From Flavobacteriales bacterium (GTDB lineage: Bacteria; Bacteroidota; Bacteroidia; NORP154), in NCBI GenBank assembly GCA_012965625.1, contig DTSC01000298.1, positions 1 to 26,089 of the forward strand: a stretch of 26,089 nt of DNA, read 5' to 3'. A program made the translations under genes and the position numbers. Below the pieces are notes generated by a model. It was not told the origin of the DNA. It made no database searches and worked only from the letters and a program-made list of their open reading frames with translations. Position 1 is the first letter of the stretch. Each line of letters begins with the position of its first letter. Shown here one piece after another: positions 7,361 through 14,985 of the stretch.

Positions 7361-8683
7361 ATGAGTAAAAGAATACTATCCTTGCTGATTGCAGGAATCA
7401 CCATAATATTAAATTCAACTTATGCACAGCAAAGTTATGTACACCAGGTAATTGTATTGAATGAGGGGCAGTATGATTATGTGTCACAAACACAAATAAC
7501 ACCTGTCTCAATTGGAGCATATGATCTGCTCACCAAAACCTATAATGTATTTGATATCCTTGAGGATATTAGTTTTGCTTCTGATGTTATTATAGATGGC
7601 GACTATATATATGTTGCAGCAGATTCGTTGCTCTTAAAATATGATAAAAATTCGTTGAACCTTGATGCTGTTGTTACCATTGAAGGTATTAGGAAAATGG
7701 CTGTATGGAACAACCAAATACTTATTACGAGAGGAGAATCAATGGCGCTCAATTCTTATTTTTTGGCCTATGATAAAAACACACTGAATCTAATCTATGA
7801 GCTCGACACAGCAAATGGGCCAACGTATACGACAGAGGGAGTCGTTGTGTTAAATGATACGGCTTATGTTGCAGTGAGCAATGCCTTTGTATGGGGAAAC
7901 GAAAAAGGATATATTGGCTTAGTGGATCTGAATGCTCAATCTTACCTGGAGCAAATTGACATCATGCCTGACGGAAAGAACCCTGATAATCTGATGATAA
8001 GCGGAAATAAACTTTATACTTTAAACAATACGGACTGGACGAATAGTTCTATAACAGAGTTTAATTGCCTGGATCGTACTTTTATGACGACTAGTTTGTC
8101 TGCACCTTCCGGATGTGGGGCGTCGGTATTCGCTGATAATAATATTTATTACCACAGATACGATTATAATAACAGCTTTGTTGATACTAATAGCACTTTG
8201 AATTTGTTTAACATTACCAATCAGCAAGTAGATACTGTGTATCCAAGCTTATTAAATGTTTATGGGATGGCAGATGATTATGTAAATGGGCAGTTGTATG
8301 TTACCACTACTGATTTTTGGTCATTCGGCATGGCTTATATTATGCAATATGACGGTTCATTAATTGATTCATTTGCTGTAGGGGTCTCACCTGGCAACCT
8401 GGCAATAGATGTACGCATTGTATCAAATGTAAATGGACTAGACAAGCCTAAAATTTCTGTTGCTCCTGTTCCAGCAAATGACAGAATTATTATTAGTTAT
8501 CCAGGACTTGAAGGAGGCATCATGAGAGTATATGATATGATGGGTGGACTTATTAAAGAGCTTTCGTTAAATAGAGCTGGAATAGACTTTGAATTGGATA
8601 TCCATGAGTTTTCAAATGGCATGTATTTATTATCCATTGAAAAAGATGGCAGTACTGTTTCGAAACGATTTATAAAGAGTTAA
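7361..8683 (+). CDS. BtuG-like surface beta-propeller with T9SS sorting domain (probable B12 capture)
   Basis: A 440-residue protein with a signal peptide (1-22, ending TYAQ). Residues 25-360 form repeated beta-blades of the YVTN/DUF5074 kind: V-I-V-L-N-E-G-Q-Y near the N-terminus, then S-I-G-A-Y-D-L-L-T-K-T-Y, D-G-D-Y-I-Y-V-A-A-D-S, L-N-D-T-A-Y-V-A and N-G-Q-L-Y-V-T-T. V-L-N-E-G and Y-D elements are typical of BtuG, the surface propeller that binds B12 in gut Bacteroides and hands it to the BtuB transporter. Residues 362-440 are a T9SS type A domain (S-V-A-P-V-P-A-N-D ... G-M-Y-L-L-S-I). BtuG is normally a lipoprotein; here delivery would be by T9SS. The cobalamin riboswitch directly upstream supports a B12 role. 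A terminator follows, so it is probably the only gene in the transcript; btuB is not in the window. Confidence 0.75.
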   Translation: MSKRILSLLIAGITIILNSTYAQQSYVHQVIVLNEGQYDYVSQTQITPVSIGAYDLLTKTYNVFDILEDISFASDVIIDGDYIYVAADSLLLKYDKNSLNLDAVVTIEGIRKMAVWNNQILITRGESMALNSYFLAYDKNTLNLIYELDTANGPTYTTEGVVVLNDTAYVAVSNAFVWGNEKGYIGLVDLNAQSYLEQIDIMPDGKNPDNLMISGNKLYTLNNTDWTNSSITEFNCLDRTFMTTSLSAPSGCGASVFADNNIYYHRYDYNNSFVDTNSTLNLFNITNQQVDTVYPSLLNVYGMADDYVNGQLYVTTTDFWSFGMAYIMQYDGSLIDSFAVGVSPGNLAIDVRIVSNVNGLDKPKISVAPVPANDRIIISYPGLEGGIMRVYDMMGGLIKELSLNRAGIDFELDIHEFSNGMYLLSIEKDGSTVSKRFIKS

Positions 8684-8701
8684 TCGTTTGGTTATTTAAA
8701 G

Positions 8702-8749
8702 GGTATGGTCAAAGCACATTTTTAATCTGTTTTGACTTTACCTTTTTTT
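8702..8749 (+). terminator. Intrinsic terminator after the BtuG-like gene
   Basis: GGTATGGTCAAA (8702-8713) pairs with TTTGACTTTACC (8731-8742) apart from a 2-nt internal loop; the 17-nt loop is A/T-rich and seven T follow (8743-8749). It ends only 10 nt before the arsC start codon. Confidence 0.68.
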
Positions 8750-8759
8750 ATGCATTTAA

Positions 8760-9173
8760 ATGAAAATCCTTGTTCTCTGTACAGGCAATTCTTGTAGAAG
8801 CCAAATGGCCGAAGGCTGGTTAAGGCATTTTGGGAATAGAAGCATTGAAGTGTTTAGTGCAGGCACTCATCCTGAGAAGATTAACAGCATGGCAATTCAA
8901 GTGATGCTAGAATCTGGAATAGATATCAGCACCCATACCTCAAACCTTATCGATGAATACTTGGATTATGATATAGATATTGTATTGTCGGTTTGTGCCA
9001 ATGCTGAGAGAGCATGTCCGGTCTTTCCAAAGAGCGTCAAACGGATGCACAAAGAATTTGATGATCCGGCGAAATTTTCCGGTTCGGAAGAAGAGGTTAT
9101 TGGATTTTACAGAGAAGTTAGGGGCCAGATTAAGGACTTCACTTGTAAGTTCATTGAAAATCTTGATGATTAA
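8760..9173 (+). CDS. arsC: Arsenate reductase, thioredoxin-coupled (low-molecular-weight phosphatase fold)
   Basis: A 137-residue protein of the LMW protein tyrosine phosphatase fold. The P-loop is C7-T-G-N-S-C12-R13-S, followed by Q-M-A-E-G-W as in Staphylococcus-type ArsC. Two more Cys, C79 and C86 in V-C-A-N-A-E-R-A-C-P, sit at the positions of the redox relay of that family, and F-D-D-P (100-103) supplies the catalytic Asp loop. The full Cys triad favours true arsenate reduction (As(V) to As(III), recycled by thioredoxin) over phosphatase activity. No arsR, efflux pump or other arsenic gene is nearby. It starts just 10 nt after a terminator hairpin, so its own promoter would have to overlap that hairpin or it depends on read-through from the B12 unit. 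Confidence 0.88.
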   Translation: MKILVLCTGNSCRSQMAEGWLRHFGNRSIEVFSAGTHPEKINSMAIQVMLESGIDISTHTSNLIDEYLDYDIDIVLSVCANAERACPVFPKSVKRMHKEFDDPAKFSGSEEEVIGFYREVRGQIKDFTCKFIENLDD

Positions 9174-9184
9174 TTGTAAATTGG
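9154..9184 (+). promoter_or_regulatory. Possible promoter for the Ig-like T9SS gene
   Basis: TTG (9154-9156) lies 20 nt before TAAATTGG (9177-9184), which misses the -7 consensus TAnnTTTG by one base. It overlaps the end of arsC and precedes the ATG at 9207 by 22 nt. Confidence 0.33.
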
Positions 9185-9206
9185 CACTCAAGAAAATCAA
9201 TTCATA

Positions 9207-10106
9207 ATGCAAGGCTTGCTCAGATTTCTTCTCTTTGTTGCGCTTATAATTATTGGTTACAAAGGATATTCACAACCCCAGATTACTACAGATACTGTCA
9301 TTCAAACTTCTCTGTGTGCGGGCAGCAATGTTATCATTCCCTTTACAGTAATAGACACAGGCGGTACCTTTAATTTCGGGAATGTCTTTACGGCTCAATT
9401 GTCGAATAACCTAGGTTTTTTTACCAATCCTGTCGATATAGGTGTTTTTCCCTTGCCTTGGACAACCAGCGGTTTTATCCTGGGAACGATTCCAATAGGT
9501 TCCCCGATTTTTGGAATCTATAAAGTTCGAGTAGTAGGCAGCAATCCTGTAGTAGTTGGAAGTGAGAGTATAAATTATGTTGTTATTATCAACACAGCTA
9601 TATTGGCTACAATCAATTCCCCTGACTCAATAATATGTGAAGGTGATAGCGTTGATTTAACGGCTACGCCGATCTTTCAGTCCTACCAGTGGGAACGAAA
9701 TGGCACCAGTATTACAGGAGCTGCTTCTCAAACATATACAGCTACCCAAAGCGGTAGCTATACGGTTACGGTAATTGATACACTGGGCTGTGAAACTACT
9801 TCAGAGCCCTTTAATGTGTATGTTGAAAATTGTATAGGTATGAACAATCAAATTATTAGAAATCTGGGGTTTTCAGTGTTTCCTAATCCGGTATTGGAAA
9901 CCTTAACAATTACTTCAAACAGGGAGTGTCTTGCTGGGAAAGAAATTGCTATATACAATGCAATGGGACAGGTTATGATTGACAGTGAAATTCCCAATAG
10001 AGCTAAAGAATTTAAAGTCAATACCTTAGTCTTCCCTCCAGGGATTTATACTATCAAGCTAAGGTCAGTTAGGTCAATTTGGGTGAGACGGTTTATCAAA
10101 ATCTGA
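9207..10106 (+). CDS. Secreted Ig-like domain protein with T9SS sorting domain
   Basis: A 299-residue protein with a signal peptide (1-22, ending GYSQ). The middle carries two beta-sandwich units: an N-terminal one beginning S-L-C-A-G-S-N-V-I-I-P-F-T-V, and an Ig-like one (about 145-205) with I-C-E-G-D-S-V-D-L-T-A, Y-Q-W-E-R-N-G, Q-T-Y-T-A-T-Q-S-G-S-Y-T-V-T-V and G-C-E-T-T-S. The latter is the common Ig/PKD module of Bacteroidota adhesins. The end (about 220-299) is a T9SS type A domain, F-S-V-F-P-N-P-V-L-E-T-L ... Y-N-A-M-G-Q ... P-P-G-I-Y-T-I-K-L. It is probably a surface adhesin-like protein with no enzymatic motif. Its stop is only 3 nt from the convergent stop of the M23 peptidase gene. 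Confidence 0.8.
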   Translation: MQGLLRFLLFVALIIIGYKGYSQPQITTDTVIQTSLCAGSNVIIPFTVIDTGGTFNFGNVFTAQLSNNLGFFTNPVDIGVFPLPWTTSGFILGTIPIGSPIFGIYKVRVVGSNPVVVGSESINYVVIINTAILATINSPDSIICEGDSVDLTATPIFQSYQWERNGTSITGAASQTYTATQSGSYTVTVIDTLGCETTSEPFNVYVENCIGMNNQIIRNLGFSVFPNPVLETLTITSNRECLAGKEIAIYNAMGQVMIDSEIPNRAKEFKVNTLVFPPGIYTIKLRSVRSIWVRRFIKI

Positions 10107-10109
10107 TAA

Positions 10110-12011
10110 TCATCTAAGGAAGTCTATAGCAAGCTTGGATATATTGCCTCGATTATCAGTAACTTCCAATTCAAATTTATGCGTACTCCTCGTCTCCGTC
10201 CCTTTGATATTGGGTGTAAACTTTTCCAGGTCATCAAAATTATAGGTAAGGGCAGCATTTTTTGGCTCATATTCCATCAAGATCCATTGCCCATCAATAT
10301 AGCCATTAAAAGAAGCAATGCCTGATAATTTATCATATACATTAACCTTAATGGATTTAGATGGTGTCATATCCTTTCCTTGGTAAACATTTAATGCTCT
10401 TATTTTTGGAGGAATACTATCAATCAGCACAGTGAAAGCTCCAAGATATTTCGGGTTTGCAGTAATAAACTCGCCCTCATATGCACCACCCTCATAATAG
10501 GTGGAGCCATATTTATTGACACGGACAATCAAAGCCTTGACCTTTAATTTTTCAGAGATATCCTTGGGTTTTATTGACAAACTATATCTGCCATGTACCG
10601 GTGTGTATGGGTTGTGAATATGATGGGTGGGGGCAATAGCTCCAAGAATAGTGTCAGATGTTTTATAATTAAAGTCTAAATCCTCATAAAGAAGTCCAGA
10701 AGAAAGGTATACCTTCATCTCATCAGTTGAATAAGAATTCTCGAATTGATATTTAAATGTCTTAACATAATGGGGTGAAGCATCTTCCTTTGTAAATTTG
10801 GGAAGCAGGTTTAAGTTTGAAGGGGCGCCAACATCCATTCCTCCTCTGTTAGGCTGTAATATTTTGGTAGATCCAGTATCTTTAATTGGGAGTAGCGCCT
10901 TCTCTGAACCAGGAATCATTTCATTCTTTTGGACCATTGTTTCCTCTCTCTTGCTTTGAAGTGTCATATAAAGTGTTGAAGTATTTCCATAAGAATCCTT
11001 GATGATGTATTCCATTTCATGCAAGCCGTCTTCTGAGAAATTAACCACCCCCCTGTTAAGTGATTCTTTGTATATACTCAGCCGGTTATTGGGTGCAATG
11101 AAACTTTTTTGGAGATGCTTGCCTTTTCTTTTAAATTCAGAATAGTCCACATGACTACTGATATAATGGTTTTCATGGAATCCATAAGTTGCCATTTCAT
11201 GGTAATAAACTCGCTTTCCATCCTTCTTTAATTCAATAGAGAATATTCCACATTTATTGTGTGAATAATTCAGGAAATCGTATACTTCTATAGCAAACCC
11301 AACTTCTCCTCTTACGGTGATTGGCTTCTTTCCTTTTACATGATATTTCCCTTTTGAACCACTAATTCCAATGTATTTAGGATTGTGAGAACCATTGATA
11401 TGACTATTTTCATTTAGTGGATATATGCGAAGAGCCTTTACCGAAGGTTTCAAAGAATCCATGATGGCAAAGCCAAATAACAAGGGGTTAACTGGAAAAC
11501 CGGTAATTGCATTTCTAATCTCAAAGTGCAGGTGAGGCCCACTGGAACCACCAGTATTTCCACTATAAGCAATTAAGTCTCCTTTCTTTACTTTTAATTC
11601 GTTTGAATATGGAAATTTCTGTACACTGTACATTTGTTTCTTATATTGATGCCTTTTAATATATTCATCAAGTTTTGGTTCTAGTTTTTTAAGGTGAGCA
11701 TAAACAGTAATATAGCCGTTGGGATGGGTTATGTAAAGCGTTTTTCCATATCCCCATGGTGAGATCTTTATCCTTGAAACATACCCATCAGCTGCAGCAT
11801 AGACATGCTTGCCTTCGATAGATTCAGTTTTGATATCCAAACCACCATGAAAGTGGTTAGACCTAATTTCCCCAAAATTACCAGCTAATATAATAGGAAA
11901 ATCTATTGGAGACCGAAAGTATTGTTGGGGATATTTACTTTGTCCATAAGAACATGAGACTTTTATAGTACATATAGTAATAAGAAGAAAAAATGATTTA
12001 GCAAGTCTCAC
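10110..12011 (-). CDS. Exported M23 family metallopeptidase
   Basis: A LytM/M23 peptidase, about 633 residues from the start chosen here. The zinc-site motifs are all present: H-G-G-L-D (His66 and Asp70 in the numbering of the longer reading), Y-A-H-L (His117) and H-L-H-F (His171, His173). M23 enzymes cut peptide cross-links of peptidoglycan. The C-terminal 450 residues are beta-rich and include Ig-like segments, common in long Bacteroidota members. The longer start, TTG at 12044, is rejected because the -7 box TAATTTTG at 12049-12042 overlaps it and RNA would begin downstream; GTG at 12009-12011 gives a clean signal peptide MRLAKSFFLL...SYGQ. It is divergent from the coiled-coil/zapA unit. 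Confidence 0.88.
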   Translation of the reverse strand: MRLAKSFFLLITICTIKVSCSYGQSKYPQQYFRSPIDFPIILAGNFGEIRSNHFHGGLDIKTESIEGKHVYAAADGYVSRIKISPWGYGKTLYITHPNGYITVYAHLKKLEPKLDEYIKRHQYKKQMYSVQKFPYSNELKVKKGDLIAYSGNTGGSSGPHLHFEIRNAITGFPVNPLLFGFAIMDSLKPSVKALRIYPLNENSHINGSHNPKYIGISGSKGKYHVKGKKPITVRGEVGFAIEVYDFLNYSHNKCGIFSIELKKDGKRVYYHEMATYGFHENHYISSHVDYSEFKRKGKHLQKSFIAPNNRLSIYKESLNRGVVNFSEDGLHEMEYIIKDSYGNTSTLYMTLQSKREETMVQKNEMIPGSEKALLPIKDTGSTKILQPNRGGMDVGAPSNLNLLPKFTKEDASPHYVKTFKYQFENSYSTDEMKVYLSSGLLYEDLDFNYKTSDTILGAIAPTHHIHNPYTPVHGRYSLSIKPKDISEKLKVKALIVRVNKYGSTYYEGGAYEGEFITANPKYLGAFTVLIDSIPPKIRALNVYQGKDMTPSKSIKVNVYDKLSGIASFNGYIDGQWILMEYEPKNAALTYNFDDLEKFTPNIKGTETRSTHKFELEVTDNRGNISKLAIDFLR

Positions 12012-12041
12012 AAATAAAGTATTAAAATAATATAATTCAGA

Positions 12042-12075
12042 CAAAATTACCCCTTAAATGATACGTTTTAAAACG
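12042..12075 (-). promoter_or_regulatory. Promoter of the M23 gene with palindrome at the -33 position
   Basis: On the minus strand TAATTTTG (12049-12042) is a perfect -7 box. Centred near -33 is the 12-bp perfect palindrome CGTTTTAAAACG (12064-12075), in place of a TTG element. It may be a regulator-binding site. Confidence 0.42.
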
Positions 12076-12128
12076 ATATATGTTTAAATATTCACAATAA
12101 AAAGTGAACAAAATAAATACATAATCTC

Positions 12129-12158
12129 TTGTTTAAGTGAACATGGTTGTTAAATTTG
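12129..12158 (+). promoter_or_regulatory. Promoter of the coiled-coil/zapA operon
   Basis: TTG (12129-12131), 19 nt, then TAAATTTG (12151-12158): a full match to the Bacteroidota -33/-7 consensus. The RNA start would be about 12165, leaving a leader of about 15 nt before ATG 12180. The spacer contains one of two AAGTGAACA repeats (12102-12110 and 12135-12143). Confidence 0.68.
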
Positions 12159-12179
12159 TATAGCAAGAAAGAAAAAGAT

Positions 12180-12476
12180 ATGTCAGTGCCAAGTTTGCCT
12201 ATCAGAGTAGATCGCCTTCAATCAAAGATCAATAAGTTGATGCAGCTTCATACGAAAGTGAAGAAGGAAAATGAAAATATGCAAACTGAAAAAGAGCAAC
12301 TGCTTGACACCTTAGAGCAACGCAGGAAGTCTATTCGTGAATTGGAAGAGCATAATAAAAGAATCAGGCTTGCCAAATCGTTAGCAGACACTGGCGACAG
12401 CTCTTCTGATATTAAATTGAAAATAAATGAGATGGTGCGTGAAATTGATAAATGCATAGCTTATTTGAATAAATAA
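12180..12476 (+). CDS. Coiled-coil protein upstream of ZapA (putative cell-division accessory)
   Basis: A 98-residue, almost wholly helical protein with heptad-like Leu/Ile spacing through residues 8-65 (L-Q-S-K-I-N-K-L-M-Q-L-H-T-K-V-K-K-E-N ... L-L-D-T-L-E-Q-R-R-K-S-I-R-E-L-E). In Bacteroidota a short coiled-coil gene of this kind commonly sits just before zapA and its role is unproven; an interaction with the division ring is inferred from context. The start at ATG 12180 is preferred over TTG 12147 (11 residues longer) because the promoter's -7 box covers 12151-12158, so the longer start would lie upstream of the RNA. The zapA gene follows after 20 nt. Confidence 0.72.
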   Translation: MSVPSLPIRVDRLQSKINKLMQLHTKVKKENENMQTEKEQLLDTLEQRRKSIRELEEHNKRIRLAKSLADTGDSSSDIKLKINEMVREIDKCIAYLNK

Positions 12477-12496
12477 TATAAAAAGATTATAAACCT

Positions 12497-12790
12497 GTGG
12501 GAGACTTATCGATAAAGCTTACGATTGCTAATAGGGTATACCCTTTATCAATAGCAAGGAAGGATGAAGAATTAGTGAGAAAAGCGGCAAAGATGATCGA
12601 GGAAAATATCAGAGAGTATGAGCAGAATTATTCAGTTAGAGATCAGCAAGACCTCTTGGCAATGACAACACTTCAGTTTGCAAATCAAGTGGTTAAAAAT
12701 GAGGGAAAGACTGTAGAGGATATTAATAGCCTGGAAGAAAAGCTTACAGATTTAGATAATCAGGTTTCAGATTATCTTAACAATATTTGA
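12497..12790 (+). CDS. zapA: Cell division protein ZapA
   Basis: A 97-residue ZapA: it binds FtsZ and promotes bundling at the Z ring. The N-terminal globular part has the usual I-K-L-T-I-A-N-R-V-Y-P-L strand pair and the helix E-E-L-V-R-K-A-A-K-M-I-E-E-N-I (residues 23-37), followed by A-M-T-T-L-Q-F-A-N-Q-V and the C-terminal dimerising coiled coil (from about 70). The start codon is GTG. It is second in the unit led by the coiled-coil gene; 40 nt after its stop begins the 6S RNA, a gene order also known from other bacteria. Confidence 0.9.
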   Translation: MGDLSIKLTIANRVYPLSIARKDEELVRKAAKMIEENIREYEQNYSVRDQQDLLAMTTLQFANQVVKNEGKTVEDINSLEEKLTDLDNQVSDYLNNI

Positions 12791-12829
12791 TTAAATGTTC
12801 TTTACATAATAAGTTTTAGTTTAATGTAT

Positions 12830-13028
12830 AACCCACATTAACTTTAAGTAGTTTTATAAACTCAACACTAACTTAATTGGAGCTTTATGCTCGAGTCTTC
12901 TAGGACAGGCCACCATTCAATTTATTGAATTTTCGTATATGAAACAGTGGAAATCCGAAAAGTACCGGCTGCTCCTCCCATATTAGAAATTGGGGTTTAT
13001 TAAAACCTTAAAGTTATGTGGGTTTTTT
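12830..13028 (+). ncRNA. ssrS: 6S RNA (6S-Flavo type)
   Basis: A roughly 199-nt RNA with a long closing stem: AACCCACATTAACTTTAAG (12830-12848) pairs with 13007-13023 plus flanking T (CTTAAAGTTATGTGGGTT), 18 bp with a single bulged T, ending in a T-run that makes it an intrinsic terminator. The interior has GGAGC ... GCTCC arms (from 12880 and near 12970), and a large unpaired centre, as in 6S RNA, which mimics an open promoter and binds RNA polymerase. It explains the 315-nt gap between zapA and the Wzz-like gene. The location after zapA supports the call. Confidence 0.82.
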
Positions 13029-13072
13029 GTTGCCATTTAAATACCTTAATATTAACAATGTGAAATTATTAT

Positions 13073-13080
13073 TAGCTTTG
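13073..13080 (+). promoter_or_regulatory. -7 promoter box for the Wzz-like gene
   Basis: TAGCTTTG matches TAnnTTTG, 26 nt before the ATG at 13106. No -33 TTG at the expected distance. It lies after the 6S terminator, so the gene has its own transcript. Confidence 0.42.
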
Positions 13081-13105
13081 CTTTAATTACATTATTAAAT
13101 AAAAT

Positions 13106-14218
13106 ATGCCAGAAATAACACCCTATTCTGATGAGATAGATATTCGTCAGATTTTGAAAAGTTTATTAGAGAGAAAAAAGACAATTATATCTGGGGTGGT
13201 TTTATGTACTTTCCTTTCCTTAATTTTTTCTTTTATTGTACCGCAATCATTTGAAAGCACGGGCTTCTTCTCATTTTCCTCAGTTGACATACCCAAATTT
13301 CAAATCTATGAAGGGCTTTATAAAAATCCCGGAATGTTAAAATCGTTTATTGAAAAATATTACAAGGAAGATGATTGGGTAATAAGTAATTCCATATTTG
13401 AGGATTCATATGACCCTATTTATGCTTATGGCATGAATCCCAGGAATCTAGTTAAGGATAATTCAGTTATCGGCTTGAGGGTAACTAGTTCTGGCAATTC
13501 GCCTAAAAAGGCAAAATCCAGGGTTGATGTCCTTGGGAAATACATGTCAACTACAATACTAAACATGTCGATGTGGCAGTATTATAGTCAATTTAGGATG
13601 CAGATTGAAGGAGAGATTTTAGAATACAAGAATGATATCATAGAATGTGACCAAGAAATAGAGTCTCTTAGACAAAAGCTAGAGCTGCTCAATTCCAGCA
13701 TTGTAAATTCTTTTAAAAGTTCTTTAGATTATGGAAGGAATGTAATTCAAGTCGATGGCTCAACAGAAAAGTATTTGCCCCTTTACCAGCAATCGGTAGC
13801 CACTAATATTACAATAAATAATATGGAAGATACAATTCATAAAAAAAACTCAGCAATAAAAACCTCCGAACTGCTATTGGGTTTTCTTAGTGAAATTGAT
13901 GAATATTTTGATTTCGAAGCAGGATTCTTAATAGAAGATCATTTATTGGATACAATTATTAGTATCAAGGAAGGATATTTTCGACCTCTTGATAATCTTC
14001 AGGATGTTAAGATAGCGACATTGATAGTTGAAAAGAAACTAGCAGAATTTATTGGGATACGAGCTACAACTTTAAGGTTCCTGTCTGGCCCTAGCTTTCC
14101 TGAACGGCCTGCAAAACCGTCAAAATTCTTAATTGTTTTTTCTGTATTTTTCATTTCTATTATTTTTTTCATTATATATAGTGTTTTTATTTCCTGGTGG
14201 GAAAGAAGAGAGGGGTAA
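13106..14218 (+). CDS. Wzz-like polysaccharide chain-length regulator
   Basis: A 370-residue polysaccharide co-polymerase of the Wzz group. It has the two expected membrane helices, near residues 31-50 (I-I-S-G-V-V-L-C-T-F-L-S-L-I-F-S) and 342-364 (F-L-I-V-F-S-V-F-F-I-S-I-I-F-F), flanking a large periplasmic part with long helical stretches (about 165-260). The P-x-x-P-x-x-P-x-x-P pattern before the second helix (F-P-E-R-P-A-K-P-S) is the Wzz signature. No tyrosine-kinase domain follows, so it is the PCP1 or a kinase-free type. Its 3' end is 8 nt from that of the minus-strand polysaccharide operon: it is convergent to, and regulated apart from, the genes whose product it should measure. Confidence 0.82.
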   Translation: MPEITPYSDEIDIRQILKSLLERKKTIISGVVLCTFLSLIFSFIVPQSFESTGFFSFSSVDIPKFQIYEGLYKNPGMLKSFIEKYYKEDDWVISNSIFEDSYDPIYAYGMNPRNLVKDNSVIGLRVTSSGNSPKKAKSRVDVLGKYMSTTILNMSMWQYYSQFRMQIEGEILEYKNDIIECDQEIESLRQKLELLNSSIVNSFKSSLDYGRNVIQVDGSTEKYLPLYQQSVATNITINNMEDTIHKKNSAIKTSELLLGFLSEIDEYFDFEAGFLIEDHLLDTIISIKEGYFRPLDNLQDVKIATLIVEKKLAEFIGIRATTLRFLSGPSFPERPAKPSKFLIVFSVFFISIIFFIIYSVFISWWERREG

Positions 14219-14226
14219 AACAAACT

Positions 14227-14985
14227 TCAACTAATTCTTTTTATTCTTGCTTTAAGAATAATGGGTAATATTTTAATTAAAAACACTGTATTCGTAATTA
14301 GATATCTTTTAAATAGTCTAAGGGGATCCTGAAATAATCTCCATAACCATTCTAATCCAATTTTCTGCATCCATTTTGGTGCTCTTCTCTTTATTTCTGC
14401 ATAGATAGAAAAAGCTGCACCCAAACCAAATAGTACAGCTTTAATATCTGTAAAATGTTTGTACATCCAAACTTCTTGTTTTGGACAACCCAGGCATATC
14501 ATGACTAAATCGGCACCTGATCGGTTTATTTCATCTCTAAACATCTGATTTTGCTCGTCTGTAAACTCACCAAATGGGGGAGAAAGGGAACCGGCAATGT
14601 TTAGATTAGGATACCTGGTTTTTGCCCTGGTTTTAATTTTTAGTAAAATATCATCTGTAGATCCAAAGAAAAATACAGAAAGCCGCTGCTTTTCACATTG
14701 TCCTAATAGGTCTGGCATAATATCCATTCCAGCTACACGATCCTGATTAATCTTGTATATCCAAGATATGGCTTTTGCAATTGGTACTCCATCAGCTGTG
14801 ACTAAGGATGCACTTTTTACACTTTTTCTAAGCCTTTCATTCTTATAACTTTCAATTGTCATGTGCACATTTGCAAAACAAACATAGCCACCCTTTTTTT
14901 GATGACAAAGCTTAAGCATCTCTTCTAGTATAGCTATATATGAGCCTATTGATATATTTAAAGATAGTAGTTGCCTTTTCTCCAT
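14227..14985 (-). CDS. WecG/TagA/CpsF family glycosyltransferase (GT26)
   Basis: A 252-residue GT26 enzyme. Visible family motifs: N39 in F-A-N-V-H-M, the catalytic T-A-D-G with Asp65, R-V-A-G-M-D-I-M-P (83-91), F-F-F-G-S (106-109), L-G-C-P-K-Q-E (165-171) and the membrane-docking tail A-P-K-W-M-Q-K-I-G-L-E-W-L-W-R-L with D-P-x-R-L-x-x-R-Y. Such enzymes add a sugar, often a HexNAc-type residue, to a lipid-linked acceptor. It is the last gene of the minus-strand operon: its ATG directly follows the stop of the GT4 gene. Confidence 0.88.
   Translation of the reverse strand: MEKRQLLSLNISIGSYIAILEEMLKLCHQKKGGYVCFANVHMTIESYKNERLRKSVKSASLVTADGVPIAKAISWIYKINQDRVAGMDIMPDLLGQCEKQRLSVFFFGSTDDILLKIKTRAKTRYPNLNIAGSLSPPFGEFTDEQNQMFRDEINRSGADLVMICLGCPKQEVWMYKHFTDIKAVLFGLGAAFSIYAEIKRRAPKWMQKIGLEWLWRLFQDPLRLFKRYLITNTVFLIKILPIILKARIKRIS

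Noticed and set aside
8760..9173. LMW phosphatase acting in B12 salvage, because it lies beside the B12 unit
   Set aside because: The relay Cys C79 and C86 identify an arsenate reductase, and a terminator separates it from the B12 gene.
12012..12044. Longer TTG start for the M23 peptidase
   Set aside because: It overlaps the -7 box TAATTTTG and puts 11 extra residues before the signal peptide; GTG 12011 fits better.
12147..12179. Longer TTG start for the coiled-coil protein
   Set aside because: A full promoter (TTG-N19-TAAATTTG) ends at 12158, so this start would lie upstream of the RNA; ATG 12180 is preferred.
14219..14226. Terminator between wzz and the GT26 gene
   Set aside because: Only 8 nt separate the stops and no hairpin with a T-run is seen there.
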